Source of the DNA: Rhabdochromatium marinum
Lineage (GTDB): Bacteria; Pseudomonadota; Gammaproteobacteria; Chromatiales; Chromatiaceae
Direction: 5' to 3'
Assembly (NCBI RefSeq): GCF_016583795.1
Contig: NZ_NRRS01000006.1
Location: 62,001 to 126,000, forward strand
DNA length: 64,000 nucleotides
Made by a program: the position numbers and the translations under genes. Of the stretch, positions 10,759 to 20,986 are shown piece after piece. The notes beneath the pieces are model-generated. The model did no database searches and had not been told where the DNA came from. It saw only the letters and a list, made by a program, of their open reading frames with translations. Position 1 is the stretch's first letter; every line of letters begins with the position of its first letter.

Positions 10759-12006
10759 ATGGCTGTCTTCGTATTGGACCAACAAAAAACACCCCTGATG
10801 CCCTGCTCAGAAAAGCGGGCACGGTTGTTATTGGAACGCGGGCGAGCGGTGGTGGTGCGATTGCATCCGTTCACCATTCGCCTTAAAGACCGCATCGGCA
10901 GTGAAACCCAGCCGCTGCGCCTATCGCTCGATCCGGGCAGCAAGACGACCGGAATCGCTTTGGTGCGCCATCTTGAGCGCATCGACCTTGAGACGGGTGA
11001 GGTGAGCCGCGAGGCACATGGGCTGTGGCTGGCCGAACTAACCCATCGTGGCGCCCAAATTCGCGAGCGGTTGACAGCTCGTTGCGCCTTTCGCCGCCGT
11101 CGGCGCTCAAAGAACCTGCGCCATCGCGCCCCACGCTGTCACAATCGCACCAAGCCTCAAGGCTGGCTGGCTCCCAGTCTGCGCCATCGGCTGGACACGA
11201 CGCTGGCCTGGGTGAATCGTTTGCAGCGTCTTGCGCCCATCACCAGCCTCCGTCAAGAGTTGGTGCGCTTCGACACTCAGGCACTCCAGAGCCCTGAGAT
11301 CAGCGGAGTCGAATACCAACAGGGTGAACTCGCCGGTTATGAGGTGCGCGAATATCTGTTGGAGAAGTGGCAGCGCGCCTGCCGCACCTGCAATCAACGC
11401 AAAGGCCGTCAGCCGATTGAGGACGTTCTGAGCAACCAGCCCGAGCGCCTGCGCCGCCTTCAGTCACAGGCCAAAGCCCCGCTTCACGATGCGGCGGCGG
11501 TCAATGCGACGCGCTGGGCACTCTTTGAGCGATTGAAGGCCGCGGGCTTGCCCGTGAGCACGGGCTCGGGCGGTCAGACCAAATACAACCGCCAACGCCT
11601 CGGCATTCCCAAGACCCATGCGCTCGATGCGGACTGTGTGGGGCAACTCACGGCGCTCCATGGCTGGAACATCCCGACGCTCACCCTTCAGGCCACTGGA
11701 CGCGGCCGCTATCAGCGCACCCGCCTGAACCGCTTCGGCTTCCCACGCGGCTACCTGATGCGCGAGAAGCGCGTCCACGACTTTCAGACCGGGGATCGGG
11801 TAATCGCTGAGATGCCAACAGGCAAGAACGCTGGCATCCATGTCGGGCGCGTAGCGGTGCGTGCCTCGGGGTACTTCAACATCCAGACCGCAACGAATCT
11901 GGTACAAGGGATTTCACACCGCCATTGCCGCGTGGTGCAACGCGCCGACGGCTATGGCTACTCATCCACCCCAACCCAAACGGAGGAAGCGAGACAGGTG
12001 GGTTAA
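10759..12006 (+). CDS. iscB: IscB RNA-guided nuclease lacking the HNH core
   Basis: IscB is the ancestor-like relative of Cas9, an RNA-guided nuclease of IS200/IS605 elements. Start chosen at ATG 10759 (MAVFVLDQQKTPLMP) because the PLMP domain begins there; 415 residues. RuvC-I is LSLDPGSKTTG (D58), followed by an arginine-rich bridge helix (CAFRRRRRSKNLRHR). RuvC-II is SLRQELVRFD (E167) and RuvC-III is THALDADCVG (H288, D290). The C-terminal target-adjacent-motif domain appears intact. Between RuvC-II and III the family HNH domain should run from YLLEKWGRKCAYC through an EH motif to CxxCNQxKGxQPIEDFL. Here EKWQR is joined directly to ACRTCNQRKGRQPIEDVL (residues 206-207), so about 40 residues with the catalytic His are gone and the frame is kept. 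If active it would cut only one strand. IsrB is a known HNH-less relative, but this protein keeps an HNH remnant, so a separate deletion is likelier. Confidence 0.88.
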   Translation: MAVFVLDQQKTPLMPCSEKRARLLLERGRAVVVRLHPFTIRLKDRIGSETQPLRLSLDPGSKTTGIALVRHLERIDLETGEVSREAHGLWLAELTHRGAQIRERLTARCAFRRRRRSKNLRHRAPRCHNRTKPQGWLAPSLRHRLDTTLAWVNRLQRLAPITSLRQELVRFDTQALQSPEISGVEYQQGELAGYEVREYLLEKWQRACRTCNQRKGRQPIEDVLSNQPERLRRLQSQAKAPLHDAAAVNATRWALFERLKAAGLPVSTGSGGQTKYNRQRLGIPKTHALDADCVGQLTALHGWNIPTLTLQATGRGRYQRTRLNRFGFPRGYLMREKRVHDFQTGDRVIAEMPTGKNAGIHVGRVAVRASGYFNIQTATNLVQGISHRHCRVVQRADGYGYSSTPTQTEEARQVG

Positions 12007-12033
12007 CCGCGCTGCGCGCGGTGCGCTCTGCCT

Positions 12034-12053
12034 CCCCGCCCTGAAGGACGGGG
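12034..12053 (+). repeat. Right-end hairpin of the IscB element
   Basis: A stem of 8 positions with one mismatch, starting CCCCG and ending CGGGG around loop TGAA, followed by TTT. It matches the left-end hairpin in 17 of 20 bases. It may also act as a weak terminator for iscB just before the downstream kinase gene. Confidence 0.6.
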
Positions 12054-12070
12054 TTTCTCGCGTAAGACTG

Positions 12071-13594
12071 ATGAACACCACCCATTCTCTGCTGGTCGTC
12101 GATGACTCGCCTGAGAATCTTAAACTCATGGCCAGTGTGCTAAAGCAGGAATTCTCAGTTCATGCGGCCACCAGTGGTTTGGATGCGCTGGACTTTCTCA
12201 GCCAATCGGATCCTCCCGATCTGATCCTGCTCGATATTATGATGCCAGGCATGGACGGTTATGAATTGTGCGAGAGAATCAAAGCCAATCCCGCCCTGCG
12301 CGAGGTGCCGATTATCTTCGCCACCGGGCGCTGTGACTACGACAGCGAAACCCGCGGCTTTGACCTCGGGGCGGTCGATTACATCACCAAACCGATTCAT
12401 CCGCCGGTACTGCTGGCGCGCGTGCGCGCGCACTTGGCACTGGCTGAGCAAAACCGCCAGACGCGCCGCGAGCGCGACGAGATCGCGTCGCTGGCCCGGC
12501 AGCTGGAGCAGGAAGTGGCCGAGCGCCAGACACATGAAACCCGGCTGCGCGCCCTGGGCGAGGCGGTAGACAAGGCGCCGGCCTCGGTGGTGATCACCGA
12601 TGCCGATGGCGTGATTCTGTACGTTAACCAGTATTTTACCGGTGTCACCGGCTACTGGCCGGATGAAGTCATCGGCGAGAATCCGCGCCTGCTTAAATCC
12701 GGGCAGCATGACGAGGCCTTTTATCAGAGTTTATGGCAGACCATTGCCAACGGCGACATCTGGCGCGGAGAGATGGTCAACAAAACCAAGCATGGCGAGC
12801 TGCTGTGGGAGTCGGTGGCAATTTCACCGATCCGCGACGAGCAGGGCGCTGTCGTGCGCTATGTTGGAATCAAGGAAAATATCGATGATCGCAAGCAGCT
12901 CGAACGCATTAAGGCCGATGTCGAGCGCATCATGCACCATGATCTGAAAACCCCCCTCAACGCCATCCTGGCGATTCCCGAGCTGCTGCTGATGGATGAA
13001 AACCTGAACGCGGAGCAGCGCGAATCCATCGGCCTGATTCGCGAATCGGCCTACAGAATGTACAGCATGATCGACATGTCGCTGGATCTGTACAAAATGG
13101 AGACCGGCCAATTTCATTGCCAGCCGCAACGCTTCAGCCTGATCCCCATTCTCCACGAGGTCATTAGCACCAGCGCCTGGAGCGCAGCGGCCAAACAACT
13201 CACCACGGTTCTGCACCTGGATGGCCGCGAACTGGAATCCAACACGCAAGTGTTCATTGACAGCGATGCGCGCCTGCTGTCGTCGCTGTTTAACAATTTG
13301 CTCGCCAATGCCATTGAGGCCTCACCGTTGGGCGCAACACTGCATCTCGACATCCAGTCCAACACATCCGGCTATATTGTGGACATACGCAACCGAGGTG
13401 CAGTCCCGGTGCCGATGCGTGCGTGCTTTTTCGAGAAATATCGCACCCATGGCAAGGCGCGCGGCACAGGTTTGGGCACCTACTCGGCCAAACTGATTGC
13501 CGATACCCTGGGATACAAGCTAAGCATGCACACCAGCGATGCCGATGACAGCACCTGTCTCAGTCTCAGCCTAACCCTGCCCAAGCACGACTGA
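12071..13594 (+). CDS. Response regulator-PAS-histidine kinase hybrid
   Basis: Cytoplasmic signalling protein of 507 residues with the order REC-PAS-HisKA-HATPase and no membrane segment. REC: acidic pocket VVDDS, phospho-acceptor Asp55 (LILLDIMMPGMDG), and Lys in DYITKP. PAS covers about residues 170-280. The kinase H-box is MHHDLKTPLN with His290 as likely phospho-acceptor. The HATPase has N-box FNNLLANAIEAS and a G-box KARGTGLGTYSAK. It probably receives phosphate from another kinase through its REC domain and relays or modulates it. Start set at ATG 12071, 11 bases past the IscB element; no strong ribosome site is visible. The next kinase gene begins 5 bases after its stop. Confidence 0.9.
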   Translation: MNTTHSLLVVDDSPENLKLMASVLKQEFSVHAATSGLDALDFLSQSDPPDLILLDIMMPGMDGYELCERIKANPALREVPIIFATGRCDYDSETRGFDLGAVDYITKPIHPPVLLARVRAHLALAEQNRQTRRERDEIASLARQLEQEVAERQTHETRLRALGEAVDKAPASVVITDADGVILYVNQYFTGVTGYWPDEVIGENPRLLKSGQHDEAFYQSLWQTIANGDIWRGEMVNKTKHGELLWESVAISPIRDEQGAVVRYVGIKENIDDRKQLERIKADVERIMHHDLKTPLNAILAIPELLLMDENLNAEQRESIGLIRESAYRMYSMIDMSLDLYKMETGQFHCQPQRFSLIPILHEVISTSAWSAAAKQLTTVLHLDGRELESNTQVFIDSDARLLSSLFNNLLANAIEASPLGATLHLDIQSNTSGYIVDIRNRGAVPVPMRACFFEKYRTHGKARGTGLGTYSAKLIADTLGYKLSMHTSDADDSTCLSLSLTLPKHD

Positions 13595-13599
13595 GGCGC

Positions 13600-15561
<1,962 letters not shown>

Positions 15562-15597
15562 CCGCCCCTTTCAATAAGAGCTTAAAAAAAACACAAT

Positions 15598-18411
15598 ATG
15601 ACTGATATTGAAGAGAAAACCGCCACGCTCAAGGCACTTGAGCATACCCGGCATTTCTCCGAACAGCTGCTCAACAACATGGCCGATGGCTTCTCGGTGG
15701 TGGACGCGCAGGGTCGGCAGCAGATTGCCAACAAAGCGTTATGCAGGATGACCGGGTTCAGCGAGGCGGAACAACTCGGCTGCAAGCCGCCTTTCCCCTA
15801 CTGGCCGGAAGAAGCGTTCGAAGCCATCAATACAGTGCTCCAGAAAGCACTGATTGGTGAAGTCGGTGATTTCGAGTTGATGTTCAAGCGCAAGAGTGGC
15901 GAGCGCTTCCCGGTGCATGTGTCAACCGGCTCGTTGTACGATGCTCAGGGGCGGATTACCCATTTATGCGCCAACATCACTGACATCAGCGAGCGTCGCG
16001 AGGCGGAGCGTCAGCTCAAGCGCGCGCATGACTTTCTTGCCCAGACCAGCCGCGTCGCCCGGGTGGGCGGTTGGGAATACGATCTGATCAGCGGAAAGCT
16101 CGAATGGACCGACTCCATCCGGGAAATCCACGAAGTTCCACCGGATTTCGAACCCAGCTACGAACAGGCGCTAGCCTTTTACACGCCAGAGACCAGCGCG
16201 CAACTCCAGCAGGCCATTGAGCAGGCCATTGCTGAGGGCACACCCTATGATCTGGAAGTACAGATTATCACCGCCACCAGCAAGGCCCTGTGGGTGCGCG
16301 CCATTGGCAACGCCGAATTCGACAACGGGCGCTGCAAACGGCTGTATGGCACCTTTCAGGATATTGATGAAGCCCATAAGAGTCGCCACGCGCTCGAACA
16401 GGCACGGGCGGAAGCCGACGCGGCCAATGCGGCCAAATCGGAATTCCTCGCCAACATGAGCCACGAGATCCGCACCCCACTCAACAGCGTGATTGGCTTC
16501 AGCGATCTGCTGCGCCAGTCGCAGCTAAGCGACACTCAGCGCCAGTATGTAAGCTATGTGAATCAGTCAGCCAAAGCGCTGCTTGATCTGCTGAACGACA
16601 TCCTGGATTTTTCCAAGATTGAGGCCGGCAAGCTGGAGCTGGCCGAGCAACAGATCGACCTGGACGAGCTGACACGCCAGATTATCGATGTGGTGCGCTA
16701 CAAGACCAACGAAAAGGGGCTGGAGCTGCTACTGAACATCGCCTCTGAGGTGCCGCGCCTCATCCACACCGACCCCATCCGTCTGCGTCAGGTGCTGATT
16801 AATTTGATCAGCAACGCCATTAAGTTTACCGAAGCCGGCTTCATTCGCATCGACATCCGCGCCCAGCCCACATCAACCCCAGGTATCAGCGAACTGCACT
16901 TTGCCGTGAGCGACAGCGGCTGTGGCATTGCCCTGGAACAGCAGGAGCGCATTTTCGAGGCTTTCACCCAAGAGGACGCCTCGACCACGCGCAAGTTCGG
17001 CGGCACCGGACTGGGCTTGTCGATTTCTAACCGCTTGCTGCATCTCATGGGCAGCCATCTCGACCTCAAAAGTACACCGGGCGAGGGTAGCACCTTCTCG
17101 TTTCGCGTGCGCCTGCGCAGTGAAGGCGGTCGGGGGCTAGATCTGGCGGCTGATCGGGCCGTGCTCGACACCATTGAGCATGTGCTGGTAATCGATGACA
17201 ATCTGAATAACGGCCAGATCATCCAAGACATGCTTGATCTGGTCGAGGTGCCCTGCACCACGGTGGACAATGGACTGACCGCGCTGTCCCTGCTACAGAA
17301 GCGCACCATCGACCTCGCCATCGTTGATTACCAGATGCCCTTCATGGACGGCCTTGAGGTGATCCGCAAGATTCGCACCGAGCTGGGCCTTGAGGCCGAA
17401 CATTTGCGCATCATGCTGTTGCACAGCTTGGTCGATGATGACCAATTGCGCACCCAGGCCGCCGCACTGGGCATCCAGCATTTCGCCAACAAACCAATCG
17501 ACAGCCGCCAGTTGTACAGCGCGCTGGTGGCGCTGAAGCAAGGCGCAGCACCAGCCATGGCCAGCCAAATGGCAACCGCAACTGCCGTCGCGGCCAACGC
17601 TGCAGAAGTCACAACTAACGCCGCTGCCGTGCGGATTTTGCTGGTGGATGATCATCCGCTCAACCTGATACTGGCGCGGCACATGGTGGCCGAACTCCTT
17701 CCGCATGCGCAGATCGAGGAAGCCCATAACGGCGCCGAAGCCGTGCAGCGGTGTCGCGACAGCCGACCGGATCTAATCCTGATGGACGTGCAGATGCCAG
17801 GGGTGAATGGTTATGACGCCACCCGGCAGATTCGCACCGAGGAAAACGAACCACCAGTGCCCATCATCGCCCTGACCGCTGGCACCCTGAAAGGCGAAAA
17901 GGACCGCTGTCTGCACGCTGGCATGAATGACTTCCTGGTCAAACCGATTGTTTCCGAACAGCTTCAAAAGTGTCTACATCAGTGGTTACTGCAACGACCA
18001 GCGCAGCCATCCGTTAAACCGCGCGATGCAGACAACGCCAGCCCGGAACCAGTGCATTTCAACCGCGCCGCGCTGCTACGGCGCCTTGGCGGTAACGAAC
18101 AAGCACTACAGGAAATGCTCGATCTGATCCGGCAAGGCATCCTAACCGAGAGCCTGAGGCAGTTGACCAGCCGTCTGGCTGATCCGCTCCTTAACCTTGA
18201 GCAGGACCAGGCCAGCCTCCGTACGCTAGCCCATCGCATCCGTGGGGTCGGTGCCAACTGCGCCTTCGAGCACTTGGCCGCGCTGGCCGAACAACTGGAA
18301 CATCTGACCCCCTTCGACCCACAGCAGGTCATGCATCTGGTGCAAGCCATGCAAGAGGAAGAGCGCTGCATCATCGCGTGTCTACAAGCGGATGACGACC
18401 AGGCTTCATGA
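15598..18411 (+). CDS. PAS-PAS hybrid kinase with two receivers and Hpt
   Basis: A complete phosphorelay in one 937-residue soluble protein. Two PAS domains (about 15-135 and 145-265) precede HisKA (His289 in [11 protein letters not shown]), HATPase ([15 protein letters not shown]), receiver 1 (Asp577 in [12 protein letters not shown]), receiver 2 (Asp730 in [13 protein letters not shown]), and an Hpt domain with His879 ([14 protein letters not shown]). Phosphate should flow His289 to a receiver Asp to His879. From Hpt it could pass to the REC domain of the kinase at 12071, but that is inference. No DNA-binding output is encoded in the three-gene block. Confidence 0.93.
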   Translation: MTDIEEKTATLKALEHTRHFSEQLLNNMADGFSVVDAQGRQQIANKALCRMTGFSEAEQLGCKPPFPYWPEEAFEAINTVLQKALIGEVGDFELMFKRKSGERFPVHVSTGSLYDAQGRITHLCANITDISERREAERQLKRAHDFLAQTSRVARVGGWEYDLISGKLEWTDSIREIHEVPPDFEPSYEQALAFYTPETSAQLQQAIEQAIAEGTPYDLEVQIITATSKALWVRAIGNAEFDNGRCKRLYGTFQDIDEAHKSRHALEQARAEADAANAAKSEFLANMSHEIRTPLNSVIGFSDLLRQSQLSDTQRQYVSYVNQSAKALLDLLNDILDFSKIEAGKLELAEQQIDLDELTRQIIDVVRYKTNEKGLELLLNIASEVPRLIHTDPIRLRQVLINLISNAIKFTEAGFIRIDIRAQPTSTPGISELHFAVSDSGCGIALEQQERIFEAFTQEDASTTRKFGGTGLGLSISNRLLHLMGSHLDLKSTPGEGSTFSFRVRLRSEGGRGLDLAADRAVLDTIEHVLVIDDNLNNGQIIQDMLDLVEVPCTTVDNGLTALSLLQKRTIDLAIVDYQMPFMDGLEVIRKIRTELGLEAEHLRIMLLHSLVDDDQLRTQAAALGIQHFANKPIDSRQLYSALVALKQGAAPAMASQMATATAVAANAAEVTTNAAAVRILLVDDHPLNLILARHMVAELLPHAQIEEAHNGAEAVQRCRDSRPDLILMDVQMPGVNGYDATRQIRTEENEPPVPIIALTAGTLKGEKDRCLHAGMNDFLVKPIVSEQLQKCLHQWLLQRPAQPSVKPRDADNASPEPVHFNRAALLRRLGGNEQALQEMLDLIRQGILTESLRQLTSRLADPLLNLEQDQASLRTLAHRIRGVGANCAFEHLAALAEQLEHLTPFDPQQVMHLVQAMQEEERCIIACLQADDDQAS

Positions 18412-18561
18412 AGTGAGTCGTTTCACCAGGGCCCCAGGCTCTCTCTTGCTCCAGAATCTCTCCAAAATTTGTTCGCGATTGCTCCACATTTGTTGATTAA
18501 ACTCAATCAAGAGTGTAACAACAATGAGTATCTAAATCTGGTGTCTCAACCTGGAGTCTCA

Positions 18562-20085
18562 ATGCGCATCGGTTTAACCGGGAAACTGCTGTTGGTCCTG
18601 GGCCTGACCAGCACGCTTTCCGTCGTGGGCATGGGGCTGGCGGCGCGCTGGAGTTTCCAATACGGCTTTCTCGACTTCTTGGGTCAGCAGGAACTGAAAC
18701 GCCTCAGCCCCATTGGCGAGGCCTTGCTACAAGCTTATGGCGAGGAAGGCTCCTGGGACTTTCTCACCGACCATCCCCGCCTCTGGCCGCGCATGGTTGA
18801 TGAAGCCATGGAATCCGTCATCGGCGACGCTGCCATCACAGAACCGCCGCCTCCACCTCGACCCCGACCACAGCCCCCGGGTGCTCCACCGCGGTCCCCA
18901 CTTTTTCGTCCTCCCCCGCCCAGCTTCCGACCGCCGCCGCCACCGCGACACGAACAACTGCTCGCGCGGCTGCGCCTGCTCGATGCCGAGCAACAGCTGA
19001 TCGCCGGACACCGCATTGATGCGCCAGCGGCGGCCAAAGAGGTGCTGACCCCGCTGACCCACGATGGCCTGGTGGTCGGCTGGCTGGGACTGTCCGCGCC
19101 CATCTGGCTGGAAAATGAGTTGGCGCAACGCTTCTACCGTCAGCACAATCGCTCCCTGCTGTGGATCAGTCTGGTCGCACTGACGGTGGCACTGCTGCTG
19201 GGTACGGTGTTTGGCGCCGCCCTATTGCGACGCATCCGCGCGGTGGCCGAAGGTGCGCGGCGACTGGCGCAGGGGAACTACCAGACTCGCGTGCGACTCA
19301 AGGGGCGCGATGAACTGACCGGGTTGGGCCAGGATTTCAACCAGCTGGCCGTGACGCTGGAGCGCAGCGAAGCCCTGCGCCGCAGCGCCATGGCGGATGT
19401 TTCCCACGAATTGCGCACCCCGCTGGCCGTCGCTCGCGCCGAGCTGGACGCCCTGATCGATGGCATTCGCCCCTGCGGCAAGGAACGGCTGGAACAACTC
19501 CAGGGACGCCTGCTAACCCTCGGGCGGTTATTGGACGATCTCTATGATCTGGCCCTCTCCGACAGCGGCGCATTGCACTACCGTTTTGAGCCCCTCGACC
19601 TGAGTGCCATCCTGCGCGCCACTGTCGCCGACGGGGAGGCCTCGTGTGCTAACCGTCAGCTCGCCTTGCATGCCCAGATCGATGATGGCTTGCGCATGGA
19701 GGGCGATGCTGGGCGCCTGCGCCAAGTGCTGGACAATCTGCTCACCAACAGCCTGCGCTACACCGATGCCGGGGGCCTCATTCGTATCACCGCCACAGCG
19801 GCTGGCGGCACCCTGCTGATCGCCATTGCAGACACAGCACCGAGTGTCGATCCCGCCCTGCTGGAACATCTGTTCGACCGCTTTTATCGCGTGGAAGCCT
19901 CGCGCTCGCGGGCTAAAGGTGGGGCTGGGCTGGGGCTGGCCATCTGCCGCACCATCGTGGAAGCTCATGGCGGTTGCATCACCGCCCGCACCGCCGACTG
20001 CGGGGGACTGGAGATCCAGCTGCGCTTCAACCTGGCTCAGGCTCAGGTTCGTAGCGGTAGCCGACCCCGTAAACGGACTGGATGA
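18562..20085 (+). CDS. BaeS-like sensor kinase with proline-rich periplasmic part
   Basis: Membrane histidine kinase of 507 residues. TM1 is at about residues 6-30 and TM2 at about 193-215. The periplasmic loop between them contains a run very rich in proline (about residues 93-130, blocks such as EPPPPPRPRPQPP and FRPPPPPRHE). HAMP, then HisKA with His282 (DVSHELRTPLA), then HATPase (NLLTNSLRYT, GGAGLGLAI) follow. Start chosen at ATG 18562 (MRIGLTGKLLLVLGL), since the upstream extension is not signal-like. Its likely partner regulator is encoded convergently on the other strand, and the gene ends overlap by 59 bases. Envelope or cation stress sensing is plausible from the BaeS/CpxA family but unproven. 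Confidence 0.88.
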   Translation: MRIGLTGKLLLVLGLTSTLSVVGMGLAARWSFQYGFLDFLGQQELKRLSPIGEALLQAYGEEGSWDFLTDHPRLWPRMVDEAMESVIGDAAITEPPPPPRPRPQPPGAPPRSPLFRPPPPSFRPPPPPRHEQLLARLRLLDAEQQLIAGHRIDAPAAAKEVLTPLTHDGLVVGWLGLSAPIWLENELAQRFYRQHNRSLLWISLVALTVALLLGTVFGAALLRRIRAVAEGARRLAQGNYQTRVRLKGRDELTGLGQDFNQLAVTLERSEALRRSAMADVSHELRTPLAVARAELDALIDGIRPCGKERLEQLQGRLLTLGRLLDDLYDLALSDSGALHYRFEPLDLSAILRATVADGEASCANRQLALHAQIDDGLRMEGDAGRLRQVLDNLLTNSLRYTDAGGLIRITATAAGGTLLIAIADTAPSVDPALLEHLFDRFYRVEASRSRAKGGAGLGLAICRTIVEAHGGCITARTADCGGLEIQLRFNLAQAQVRSGSRPRKRTG

Positions 20086-20758
20086 ACTGCTGCCCGTCAA
20101 ACACCGCCGCGAGCTTCTTGCGCAGATTTTTGACATGCGTATCCACGGTGCGCTCGGTGACGACGCGATTGTCGTCATACAGGCGTTCGATTAAGCGCGC
20201 GCGCGAATAGATGTGCCCCGGATGGCGGGACAGGGTATCGATCAAGCGAAATTCCACCAGTGTCAGTTGCAAGGCCCGCGTGCCAACGCACACTTCCAGG
20301 CGATCGGCATCCAGGCGGAGTCCCCGGGATTGCTCCGGCGCTGATGCCAAGCCCGGTATCGAAGCCGCAGCCTGCGTCAGCATCTCTACTCGTCTTAACT
20401 GCGCCTTGACCCGCGCCACCACTTCGCGTGGCGCAAAGGGCTTGCAAACATAGTCGTCCGCGCCGAGCTCAAGCCCCAGCAGCCGATCAATTTCCTCAAC
20501 CCTGGCCGTGACCATAATGATCGGCACGTTGGTAAAGGTACGCAGCTCACGACAAATCTCCAACCCATCGCGTCCCGGCAGCATCAGGTCGAGCACAATC
20601 AAATCCGGCGCCCGTTCTTGCACGTATGGCACCACCGCCAGACCATCGCTGAGGCAGTCAACCGCAAAAGCCGCCGCGTGCAGATACTCAGCCAGCACCT
20701 CCGCCAACGCCAGCTCGTCCTCGACAATCAGTACAGTCTTCGCAGCCTGGTTGTACAT
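20027..20758 (-). CDS. OmpR-family response regulator, BaeR-like
   Basis: DNA-binding response regulator, 243 residues from ATG 20758; an in-frame ATG at 20788 would add 10 residues. Receiver domain: acidic VEDE, phospho-acceptor Asp57 (DLIVLDLMLPGRDG), Thr in MVTAR, and Lys in YVCKPFAPREV, the last typical of BaeR. The C-terminal winged helix has LTLVEFRLIDTLSRHPG and VDTHVKNLRKKL, ending in the usual YGVGYRYEP. It is convergent with and overlaps the BaeS-like kinase, an unusual layout for a cognate pair. Its own promoter should lie in the divergent gap 20759-20986. Confidence 0.92.
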   Translation of the reverse strand: MYNQAAKTVLIVEDELALAEVLAEYLHAAAFAVDCLSDGLAVVPYVQERAPDLIVLDLMLPGRDGLEICRELRTFTNVPIIMVTARVEEIDRLLGLELGADDYVCKPFAPREVVARVKAQLRRVEMLTQAAASIPGLASAPEQSRGLRLDADRLEVCVGTRALQLTLVEFRLIDTLSRHPGHIYSRARLIERLYDDNRVVTERTVDTHVKNLRKKLAAVFDGQQFIQSVYGVGYRYEPEPEPG

Positions 20759-20986
20759 GACAGCGTCTCTAACAGTTGTTAACGACATCTATTCGCAATG
20801 ACGGCGCCTGCGCGGTTTGAACGCTCAACAACGCTGCCAGGCTCCAAACTTCGCTTGCCTTGCATTGAGACAGCGAACGGCGTCACACAATTTCTGTTTT
20901 TCTCCACATTGCCTCCATGATTGCCCGCTAGTCTTTGGGTTGTAGCCGGCCGGATTAATCCTTTGTCCCAAAGCAGGAGTTTTATC

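Larger units (their letters stand above)
10486..12060 (+). mobile_element. IS200/IS605-type IscB element without tnpA
   Basis: The element contains a structured non-coding left part and an iscB gene, but no tnpA transposase, so mobility would need a transposase in trans. The two ends carry matching 20-base hairpin-forming sequences at 10494-10513 and 12034-12053, in the same orientation and identical at 17 of 20 positions. Subterminal hairpins like these are what TnpA recognises in this superfamily. Exact borders are estimated, because these elements make no target duplication. The right end lies only about 10 bases before the start of the next gene, a response-regulator/kinase. Confidence 0.75.
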
